From NCBI GenBank assembly GCA_024643945.1, contig JAHELX010000107.1, positions 1-12,921 of the forward strand: 12,921 nt of DNA. The letters are read 5' to 3'. The DNA is from Anaerolineales bacterium. GTDB taxonomy: Bacteria; Chloroflexota; Anaerolineae; 4572-78; NAK82. The notes under the pieces were generated by a model, which was not told the origin of the DNA, made no database searches, and saw only the letters and a program-made list of their open reading frames with translations. Positions 1 through 6,637 of the stretch are shown piece by piece (position 1 is the stretch's first letter; the number at the start of each line of letters is the position of its first letter). A program made the translations under genes and the position numbers.

Positions 1-761
1 CACTCGCCGCTGGGATCCACCAGAAAGATGCCGACGTGGTAAAAGCCAAACCGCTCGCTGACCAAGGTTACAACCCGCGTAAGCAGATCCTGTAGGTCCA
101 GCACCGAAGCCGCGTCCCGGGCCACTGTGGCAGTCGCCTCCAGGTAGCGGGCACGACGCGTCAGGTCATCAGTTTGGGTCTGAAGTGTGTCACGGCTAGT
201 CTCCAACTCACGATTGGTCGCGGTCAGGGCATTTGCGTTGCGATGGGCCTCTTTCAATGCATTCTCAAGGCTCGAACTGGCCAGCCAGGAAACCGCCCCC
301 AAGAGTCCAAGAACAATGGCCACCACGGAGTAAAATGGATAAGAGGCAAGACCCAGCCCGTACAGTATGACAATTTCTACAGCCGCCAGCAGGAAGGAGA
401 GCCAGGGAGCGACAATGAGCGGGACCACCGCCACGGGGAGTGCAACCACCAGAGCCAAGGGGCTCACAAGATTCTCCCGCACGACGTAAGGTGCGCTAAG
501 CGCCACGATAGCCAAAAACCCATAAGGTGGCCAGCGATGACCGCGCCGCGTGTACCAATAGAGCACACAGAATATGGCCAAACCCAGCAGCTCTGCAGTT
601 AGAATAGATGGCGTGGCAGTCTCAGTGACGATGTCCTGCAATATAACTAGCAAATCAGCAACGCCTAACACCAGCATGAGTATAATGAGGCGTTGCCCCC
701 TCTGAACTACCAGTTCGTCGTCCGCATGGACCCTGAGGTACCACTCAACAATACTCTTCAC
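1..761 (-). CDS. Multi-TM GAF sensor, N-terminal part (runs off the left edge)
   Basis: An open frame of 253 codons runs from GTG 761 to the window edge with no stop; a TAA lies two codons upstream of the GTG. GTG 761 is preferred over ATG 677 because it gives a cytosolic stub with IVEWYLRVHADDELVVQRGQRL, matching the start of the 6-TM sensor at 8074 (IEWFRQ, then DDEELNQRAFNL). A GAGAGGGG stretch lies about ten bases upstream. After the stub come about six TM helices between residues 22 and 163, a coiled-coil ending LTRRARYLEATATVARD, and the beginning of a GAF domain (SERFGFYHVGIFLVDPSGE) at the edge. The GAF start and preceding linker are close to those of the gene just upstream (853-2571). 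The C-terminal part, and hence any output domain, is outside the window. Confidence 0.78.
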   Translation of the reverse strand, partial: MKSIVEWYLRVHADDELVVQRGQRLIILMLVLGVADLLVILQDIVTETATPSILTAELLGLAIFCVLYWYTRRGHRWPPYGFLAIVALSAPYVVRENLVSPLALVVALPVAVVPLIVAPWLSFLLAAVEIVILYGLGLASYPFYSVVAIVLGLLGAVSWLASSSLENALKEAHRNANALTATNRELETSRDTLQTQTDDLTRRARYLEATATVARDAASVLDLQDLLTRVVTLVSERFGFYHVGIFLVDPSGE

Positions 762-828
762 GACCCTTTACCCCTCTCAATACTCCTCAGCGGAAATAAG
801 CCGGCAGATCGTATCACTCAGCACCCCC

Positions 829-846
829 GAACAAGCGGGATTGTTC
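829..846 (-). other. Small hairpin between two sensor genes
   Basis: The inverted repeat gaacaa-gcggga-ttgttc (six-base arms, six-base loop) lies seven bases after the stop codon at 853. There is no T-run on the minus strand after it, so it is at best a weak pause or mRNA-stability element. Confidence 0.25.
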
Positions 847-852
847 CCTTTC

Positions 853-2571
853 TTAGGCTGAATCGCGATCCATCTCTAATCGAATAGACATATCGTGCAA
901 TTGCAGTGCCTGACCGATCTCGCGCACGGCGGTTTTCAAGACACTGTCCACGTCCAATGTTTCGCGCATGCGGCTCGCGACCTGGCCCGTCAACCGTTCA
1001 CGCTCTGCACGGCGCTGCGTGTCCTGATATAGGCGTGCACTCTCCAGGGCTATGCCCAACTGTTCGGCCAATGTCCCCATTAGTGCGACCTCTTCGGCTG
1101 TCCACTCATTGCTCTCGCCAGGCTTTTGTGCATCAACTACGCCGATGACCTGACCTCGCACCTTGATCGGAATGGCCATGGTTCTGCCATCTCTATCGCC
1201 CGGCGTGGCCTCTCCTGTCCGCAGCACGAGCTCCATCTGTGACTCCCACAGATCACCGACCGGGAAGATACCCTGCCGGTCGCTGAGGAAGCCCAAGTCA
1301 GGTTGGGCACGGAGCAGTTCTCCCCACGCCTCACGACTGGTCTTGCCATAGGCACGTCGCTCAGCCTCCAGGCTCTCTTGCGCCCGCTGGAAAAGCCGGG
1401 CATTGCCGATCGCCATCGCCACCTGATCGGCCAGCGTCTGTAACACAGCCACATCCTCATCGCCGAAGGCCTGCGGCTCCTTGCTCTGCACGTCCAACGC
1501 CCCAATAATCTCGCCCCGTGCCCACAACGGCAGCGCCATCTCGGAACGCGTGTCCGGCAAATACGGGTTGTCGAAGAACACCGCGTCCGCTCCCACGTCC
1601 AGGGCAATACGCGGCTCTCCCCGACCGGTCACGTAGCCCACGATACCCTCTTCCCCCACGCGCAATCGGTGACCCCCCGCTAACATCCGCCGCCCCCCCT
1701 CGCTGGAGGCAGCCTGCAACACCGCCCACTCGCCAGCGGGATCCAGCAGAAAAATGCCGGCATGATAAAAGCCAAACTGCTCGCTGACCAATGTCACGAC
1801 CCCCGTGAGTAGGTCCTCCAGCTTCAGCACCAACGACGTGTCCCGGGCGACCCTGGCAGTCGTTTCCAGGTAGCGGGCGCGGCGTTCCAAATCCCGGGTG
1901 CGGTCGGCCACGCGTTGCTCCAGAGTTTCATTGAGATCTCGCCATCTCCAAGCTGCCTGGCGAGCTTGCTGCAGCGCGCGACGGAGGTTCTGGCTAGTCA
2001 GCCACCCCAGAAAGGCCAGCAAAAAGAACATAAGCAACCTGGAACCAACGGTCAACATTACTTCCCTCTGAGGATCGTAGGGGAGTGGAGGTATCTGGTA
2101 GCCAAACCGCTGGAGAGCAACCAAAATTAAGTAAAAGATGGCTGAGATAATCGCTACCAATATGCCTCCCCTGGCCTCCAGGAGGGTGACCGCCCCCAGG
2201 ATGGGCCACAGATAGTATATCCCTGAGGAATCTTGGTAGCCACGGACATATACATTCGACGTGATGGCCACAGAGGTGCCTATCAGCAAAATGTAGCTTC
2301 CCAATTCGAATAAACCGCGCCGAAACAGCCAATAAGACACCAAGCCCACGACCACAGCGATCGCTCCCAGAGGTATCAAAGCGTACAGGCCAGACTCAGG
2401 CGTAAGCAACCCACCAATCGCGGTTATGGCTGTCAGAAACGAAACTGCTATGGTCTGACCTACGATCAATCTACCCAGTAATCTTTCCCTCGGCCTCTGG
2501 TCCGGCTCCAGACCGAGGCCAGGGTCGGAGAAATGGTTCTCGGGCTGCTGGTTCAATTCATGATTACCCAT
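853..2571 (-). CDS. Multi-TM GAF sensor with partial second GAF, no output domain
   Basis: 572 residues from ATG 2571. AAGGAG (2588-2583) lies eleven bases upstream of this ATG and five upstream of an in-frame TTG at 2577, so the start may be two codons earlier. After a polar N-terminal tail of about 30 residues come five to six TM segments (about 34-56, 62-83, 87-107, 119-154, 171-193), then a coiled-coil with LEQRVADRTRDLERRARYLE, a complete GAF about 250-393 (NPYLPDTRSEMALPL), an incomplete GAF about 405-515 and the shared C-terminal module 522-568 (RERLTGQVASRMRETLDV). The incomplete GAF diverges from the other sensors at its start (SREAWGELLRAQPDLGF). Its first GAF is closely similar in DNA and protein to that of the next gene downstream, which indicates a local duplication. 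No enzymatic output is visible. It ends 91 bp before the next start. Confidence 0.83.
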   Translation of the reverse strand: MGNHELNQQPENHFSDPGLGLEPDQRPRERLLGRLIVGQTIAVSFLTAITAIGGLLTPESGLYALIPLGAIAVVVGLVSYWLFRRGLFELGSYILLIGTSVAITSNVYVRGYQDSSGIYYLWPILGAVTLLEARGGILVAIISAIFYLILVALQRFGYQIPPLPYDPQREVMLTVGSRLLMFFLLAFLGWLTSQNLRRALQQARQAAWRWRDLNETLEQRVADRTRDLERRARYLETTARVARDTSLVLKLEDLLTGVVTLVSEQFGFYHAGIFLLDPAGEWAVLQAASSEGGRRMLAGGHRLRVGEEGIVGYVTGRGEPRIALDVGADAVFFDNPYLPDTRSEMALPLWARGEIIGALDVQSKEPQAFGDEDVAVLQTLADQVAMAIGNARLFQRAQESLEAERRAYGKTSREAWGELLRAQPDLGFLSDRQGIFPVGDLWESQMELVLRTGEATPGDRDGRTMAIPIKVRGQVIGVVDAQKPGESNEWTAEEVALMGTLAEQLGIALESARLYQDTQRRAERERLTGQVASRMRETLDVDSVLKTAVREIGQALQLHDMSIRLEMDRDSA

Positions 2572-2658
2572 AATCAACCCAACTCCTTGGAAAACGCACT
2601 CCTCAACGGCGACCTTTGAGCCACATTCCAAGCTCCCTGGCTATGCCGCAGACAGTTC

Positions 2659-4551
2659 TCAGTGAGGGGCCGACTCGTTGTGCGTCTCTTCCGTCGCGAG
2701 ACGGACTAAAAGTCTATTCAATCCCAGTACCTGGCGCATCTCGCCCGCCGCTGTCTTGAGTATAGTCTCCAAATCCAGCGACTCGCGCATGCGGGCCGTA
2801 ACCTGGCCAATCAATTGCTCGCGGGCGGCACGGCGCTGGGTCTCTTCTAATAAGCGGGTGTTTTCCAACGCCAAGGCCAATTCTTCAGCAATCGTCTCGG
2901 CCAAGGCCACGTCGTCGGCGCTCCACTGTCGATCTCTCTCCCCATGCCTGAATCCCAACGCGCCGATAGGTTGGCCGCGCAGCACAATGGGGGCCACCAA
3001 AACGGTCGAAGAGGATTCTCTTGCCTGGCCGGGATCACCGTCACTGTTCCCTACCACCGAGCGTAACTCCATTATCGCCTGTTGAACTTCGGGCAAGGCC
3101 TCATCGCCGAGAGGCACCACCTCGGCTTGGGTCTGCCCATACTCTTTAGAATACTCATAGCCACTGACCGCCCCACTGTGCGCGTATTCACTCCATGCCT
3201 GGCCTAGATAGCGCCGTTGGGTAGCCTCCATTTCCTGCAGTGCGGCCTGGGTCTGGGCGAAGAGTTGGGCGTTGTCAATGGCTACTGCTACCTGGTCGGC
3301 CATCGTCTGCATCACAGCGATATCTGCATCGTCAAAGGCTGCCTCTTCCACACTCTGCACAGTCATAGCGCCGATGACCCGCCCCCTCGAACGGAGTGGC
3401 AATGCCATCTCCGAACGTGTCGCCGGCAGGAACGGGTTGTCAAAGCGAGCGGCTTCCTCACCCACGTCCAGGGCGATCCGAGCCTCGCTCCTGGCTACGC
3501 ATTGGCCGATCATCGAATCGCCCCCTACCTCCAGATTGTGCCCCTGCGCCAACATTTGCTGACCAGCCTCACCCGTGCCAGCACGCAGTACGGCGAACTT
3601 ACGCTCTTGGTCGAGGAGGAACAGGCCCACGTAATATAGATTGAATCGCTTGCGGGCCAGGTCCACCACCTGACGTAGCAGTTGGTCGGGATCGAGTACC
3701 GAAGTGGTGGCACGGGCGACTTCGGCCGCCGTTTTTAAGCCTTGTGTGCGCTCTGCCACGCGCTGCTCCAAAGTCCCGATCACCTCCTGCAACTGAGCAG
3801 CCATGGCGTTGAAAGTGCCCGCCAAAGTCCCGATCTCATCACCTGTCTCCACTTGAGCTCTTGCCGCCAGATCCCCGCCGGCAATTCTCTGGGTTGCCCC
3901 TACTAACTGCCCAATGGGAAGGATGATGGACCGGCTGATGAAGATGCTCAAACCAATAGCCAGCAGCGTCAGAACCAGACTCGATATCACAGTGATCCTG
4001 ACATAGGCCAGATACAGCTCCCTATTGGCCTGAATCAACGCCTGGGCCTCGGTTTGCTTAGCCTCGTACAGGGCATCTGCGTTGGCCAAGAGAGCGTTTT
4101 CCAATAGGGCGGAAACTCTCATCTGTCTGCCTTCAATGCTTGCCGTATCATCGGGATGAAGCTGGTAGAAGGTCTGCAGTTCGTCTGATAGAGAGACATA
4201 TGTCTCGTAAGCTTCCCTAATCTTCTGAACGAGCTGCTGATCTTCAGGGCTATGGGCACTGGCTTCGAGATCCGTCAGACTTGCCTCAACCCGGTCGTGC
4301 AGATCCTCAACGGCACGCAGATGAGCCCTGTTGCCAGTGGTGACGTATTGGTCCACTTTCAAGCTATGAAATAGCGCGCTGCTCTCTATGGTTGCCATAT
4401 CAGTCAGGGAAGGTTGGTGTTCTAGCAAAATCTCCTCTGTACTGGCATTGAGCTGTCTCAGATTATAGAGGCTGAAAGCCCCAATGGCAGCCATCAATAC
4501 CGCCAGGAGGAAAAAGGACACCATTAGTCTTCGTCCGACAGTCCATTTCAT
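2659..4551 (-). CDS. Membrane sensor: periplasmic four-helix-type domain, HAMP, GAF and partial GAF
   Basis: 630 residues from ATG 4551, with AGGAG (4565-4561) nine bases upstream. Layout: TM helix 8-30; an entirely helical extracytoplasmic region 31-183, rich in Glu, Ala and Leu and resembling the 4HB_MCP/CHASE3 class of ligand-binding bundles; TM helix 184-206; HAMP 207-262 (SIILPIGQLVGAT, GDEIGTLAGTFNAMAAQL); signalling coiled-coil LEQRVAERTQ; a complete GAF about 285-430 with NPFLPATRSEMALPL; an incomplete GAF about 443-570 beginning RRYLGQAWSEYAHS; and the C-terminal module 575-620 (REQLIGQVTARMRESLDL). The input half looks like a chemoreceptor, but the methyl-accepting signalling domain is absent, as are kinase and cyclase domains. 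It lies 194 bp after the SBP_bac_5 lipoprotein gene, so a binding-protein/sensor pair is conceivable but unproven. An 87-bp gap separates it from the next sensor. Confidence 0.85.
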   Translation of the reverse strand: MKWTVGRRLMVSFFLLAVLMAAIGAFSLYNLRQLNASTEEILLEHQPSLTDMATIESSALFHSLKVDQYVTTGNRAHLRAVEDLHDRVEASLTDLEASAHSPEDQQLVQKIREAYETYVSLSDELQTFYQLHPDDTASIEGRQMRVSALLENALLANADALYEAKQTEAQALIQANRELYLAYVRITVISSLVLTLLAIGLSIFISRSIILPIGQLVGATQRIAGGDLAARAQVETGDEIGTLAGTFNAMAAQLQEVIGTLEQRVAERTQGLKTAAEVARATTSVLDPDQLLRQVVDLARKRFNLYYVGLFLLDQERKFAVLRAGTGEAGQQMLAQGHNLEVGGDSMIGQCVARSEARIALDVGEEAARFDNPFLPATRSEMALPLRSRGRVIGAMTVQSVEEAAFDDADIAVMQTMADQVAVAIDNAQLFAQTQAALQEMEATQRRYLGQAWSEYAHSGAVSGYEYSKEYGQTQAEVVPLGDEALPEVQQAIMELRSVVGNSDGDPGQARESSSTVLVAPIVLRGQPIGALGFRHGERDRQWSADDVALAETIAEELALALENTRLLEETQRRAAREQLIGQVTARMRESLDLETILKTAAGEMRQVLGLNRLLVRLATEETHNESAPH

Positions 4552-4601
4552 GATCCGTCTCTCCTGAACACATCTGGCCGCTGGGGAACTGCCTCACCGC
4601 T

Positions 4602-4676
4602 GCTCAATTCAGCCGTCCGCGTCGAGATCTTGTGTCTGTCTCTCCAAAAGCATAGCCGAAAACCTACGAATTGAGC
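4602..4676. repeat. Perfect 9-bp inverted repeat in the leader of the HAMP-GAF sensor
   Basis: The arms gctcaattc (4602-4610) and gaattgagc (4668-4676) are exact reverse complements 57 bp apart, in the 194-bp gap between the SBP_bac_5 gene and the downstream sensor. They could be paired operator half-sites or a long-range RNA stem. A chance match of this length in such a gap is not very unlikely. Confidence 0.25.
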
Positions 4677-4745
4677 CAACTCTTGTCTCCTTCCCCAGCT
4701 CGTAGACGCGTCCATATCTTCGTTCTTAGTCCAAGGGACAAGCGT

Positions 4746-6434
4746 TCAACCTTCAAGTCGAAACCAATAAAAATCCTCGGCACCACCTGTCGTCGGACAG
4801 TAATTGACCCCCTGGACGGCCTGACTGTAGACATGAAAGTCTGGGATAGAGACGCCAAAGATATTCACGGCGTCATCCAGGGCCAACTGTTGAGCCTGGC
4901 GGTAGAGATCCTTGCGTTCTGCCGCGTCCACGGTCGCCCGCGCTCGTTCCAGCAAGTCATCCATTTGGGGGTTCTGATAGTGACCAGGATTCGTCCACTC
5001 TCCCGCCTGGGAGGAATGATAACCTGACCATAGATAATTGTCTGGATCAGGGTAGGCACCGTCGTAGTAGACAGGGAACACAGGCGGCGATGTTTTGGGG
5101 TTCTTAAAGGCGCTAACAGCGTCAGCCCACGCCATAGGGATGACATTAACTCTGATGTTAACCTTGGCCAACTGATCGCGCAGGAGTTCACCCGTCTTGC
5201 GTTCCTCTTCCAGGCCACTCACGTATACGTAGTCCAAATCGAAGTCCCCCTCGGGCCATGGCGATTGAGCTAACTCTGCCCTGGCTTTTTCCAGATCGAG
5301 GCGATAGACCTGAAGATCCTTGGCGGCCCACTCCAGGCCAGGTGGCAATGGCCCGTCCAGCAAGACAGCACGCCCCCCCCAGATCTCTTGAATAGCCTGA
5401 TAGTCAACAGCGTAGGAGATAGCCTTTCTAACATGGAGGTCCGCCGTATACCCGTCCTGGTTGTTAAGTTTGATCTCGTAGATCCGCAGAGACGGCTCCT
5501 CCACTATCCAGAAGCCCGGCAGCTCTTTGAGACGGAGCTGGTCTTCGGGCAACATCCAATCGGCCATGTCCACTTCACCCTGCTCCAGAGCCTGCGTCCT
5601 GGCCGCAGCGTCTTCAATGACTTTGCGCACATAGGCCGTCAGGTGACTCTCCGTGGGCCAGCCCTTCCAGTAACCGGGGACAGCCTTAAACTCATAGAGT
5701 TCCCCTGGCTTCCACTCTCCCATAGTGAAGGGACCAGAGCCAGCCTCGTGATCTGTCAGCCAGGTTTGCCCATGATCGTCGCCAGCGTTGGCCTGCACCA
5801 GCTTGGGGTTGACGACAAAGAGCCAGGGCAGTGTGTTCAAGAAGGGGCCAAAGGGTTGCAGGAGTTTGATCTTCAGCGTGTGGTCATCAAGCACGCTTAC
5901 GCTATTTCCATCCATAATACCTGCGAACAGGCTTGCCGGGCCTTTGCCAATATTCAGCAGGCGCTCGGCAGAAAACTTTACCGCCGCTGCTGTCACTGGA
6001 GAGCCATCATGGAAAACGGCATTTTGCACCAATTTGAAGGTCCACTCGGTGGCATCCTCTGAGACCTCATAGCTCTCAGCCAGCCAAGGTACGGCCTTGG
6101 GGGGATTGCCAACATGGCGAAAGAGAGCGTCGTAGAGACCTTTCAAGCTACTGCTGATAGCGTAGTCGAAGCCTACCGCGGGGTCTACAGTGTATATATC
6201 GACTGAGGTGCCCATGACCAACTTCCGTGACTTGGCCGGAATCGGTGTCGGCGTTGCCACAGATGCAGTTGGCCCACAGCCGGGCAAAAAGGTGCCCAGG
6301 GCAGCTATTCCACTGATTCCGGCGGCCCAGCGCAGGAATTCGCGTCGGCTGACGGTTGCTCGGCCGGCCTCTACCCTTCGAGTACCCGCGTTGAACCCTG
6401 CCCTGATGGTCTCAATGTTTCTACCAGTGTCCAT
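4746..6434 (-). CDS. Tat-exported lipoprotein, ABC solute-binding protein family 5 (SBP_bac_5)
   Basis: 562 residues from ATG 6434. The N-terminal signal has a twin-arginine motif SRREFLRW (29-36), a hydrophobic segment AAGISGIAALGTFL and a lipobox LPGC with Cys53, followed by a threonine/proline-rich linker. It should be folded in the cytoplasm, exported by Tat and anchored by lipid. The mature part has the DppA/OppA/nickel-binding family layout: VDPAVGFDYAISSSLKGLYDALF, EWTFKLVQNAVFHDGSPVTA near 130-150, ADLHVRKAISYAVDYQAIQ in the middle, and a C-terminal LYRQAQQLALDDAVNIF stretch. Members bind oligopeptides, nickel, sugars or other solutes for an ABC importer, and some act as chemoreceptor partners. 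No permease or ATPase adjoins it; sensor genes lie on both sides, with gaps of 203 bp upstream and 194 bp downstream. The family is certain, the ligand unknown. The 28-residue n-region before the Tat motif is longer than usual. Confidence 0.92.
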   Translation of the reverse strand: MDTGRNIETIRAGFNAGTRRVEAGRATVSRREFLRWAAGISGIAALGTFLPGCGPTASVATPTPIPAKSRKLVMGTSVDIYTVDPAVGFDYAISSSLKGLYDALFRHVGNPPKAVPWLAESYEVSEDATEWTFKLVQNAVFHDGSPVTAAAVKFSAERLLNIGKGPASLFAGIMDGNSVSVLDDHTLKIKLLQPFGPFLNTLPWLFVVNPKLVQANAGDDHGQTWLTDHEAGSGPFTMGEWKPGELYEFKAVPGYWKGWPTESHLTAYVRKVIEDAAARTQALEQGEVDMADWMLPEDQLRLKELPGFWIVEEPSLRIYEIKLNNQDGYTADLHVRKAISYAVDYQAIQEIWGGRAVLLDGPLPPGLEWAAKDLQVYRLDLEKARAELAQSPWPEGDFDLDYVYVSGLEEERKTGELLRDQLAKVNIRVNVIPMAWADAVSAFKNPKTSPPVFPVYYDGAYPDPDNYLWSGYHSSQAGEWTNPGHYQNPQMDDLLERARATVDAAERKDLYRQAQQLALDDAVNIFGVSIPDFHVYSQAVQGVNYCPTTGGAEDFYWFRLEG

Positions 6435-6440
6435 TTAATG

Positions 6441-6446
6441 ACCTCC
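6441..6446 (-). promoter_or_regulatory. Ribosome binding site of the SBP_bac_5 gene
   Basis: A consensus GGAGGT on the minus strand, six bases before ATG 6434. It supports the unusually long stretch of 29 residues before the Tat arginine pair as part of the real protein. Confidence 0.75.
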
Positions 6447-6463
6447 ATATCTTCTGTGTTGGC

Positions 6464-6522
6464 TGGCTTTAGTGCTGTAGTGGGCCACACGAAGGGGTGC
6501 AACGCACCCAGCACTTTAGCCA
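6464..6522 (-). promoter_or_regulatory. Long imperfect dyad in the leader of the SBP_bac_5 gene
   Basis: Arms 6464-6477 and 6509-6522 are inverted repeats matching at 12 of 14 positions, with the two mismatches adjacent in the middle (TT opposite TT). Between them lies a second perfect hairpin, gggtgc-aac-gcaccc (6495-6509, sharing one base with the outer arm). The structure ends about 30 bases upstream of the start codon at 6434. It could be a structured 5' leader, an attenuator after the preceding sensor gene or a protein-binding dyad. It has no terminal U-tract, which argues against a simple intrinsic terminator. Confidence 0.4.
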
Positions 6523-6637
6523 ATGCTTGGATTCCTGTCTGCAAAATTGTATCCGGGTAGATCAATGCGCAGCGCTCAGCCGCTTGGCCCCCCCAGACCT
6601 CGAGCATTCACCGGCTTGTCACTTGCCACACCCCCGG

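Noticed and set aside
174..602. A 142-codon plus-strand open frame near the left edge
   Set aside because: It is antisense to the TM and linker region of the truncated sensor starting at GTG 761, whose hydrophobic helices and GAF start are recognisable.
853..4551. Histidine kinase, chemoreceptor or diguanylate cyclase identity for the HAMP/GAF proteins
   Set aside because: No H-box, N/G boxes, GGDEF motif or methyl-accepting hairpin was found in the complete translations; they are called sensors without output.
4648..4680. A possible sigma-70-like promoter (TTGGCT with a TATGCT-like box) upstream of the HAMP-GAF sensor
   Set aside because: Both boxes are weak and the spacing is at or beyond the usual limit; not reported as a feature.
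4729..4739. A gtcc-aag-ggac hairpin just after the SBP_bac_5 stop codon
   Set aside because: Only four base pairs with no T-run; too weak for a terminator.
5388..6062. A 224-codon plus-strand open frame
   Set aside because: It lies wholly inside the SBP_bac_5 gene on the other strand, has no family resemblance, and is explained as a shadow of the real coding frame.
6546..6551. A TACAAT hexamer on the minus strand as a -10 box for the SBP_bac_5 gene
   Set aside because: No acceptable -35 hexamer is found 16-18 bases upstream, so a promoter call would rest on one short match.
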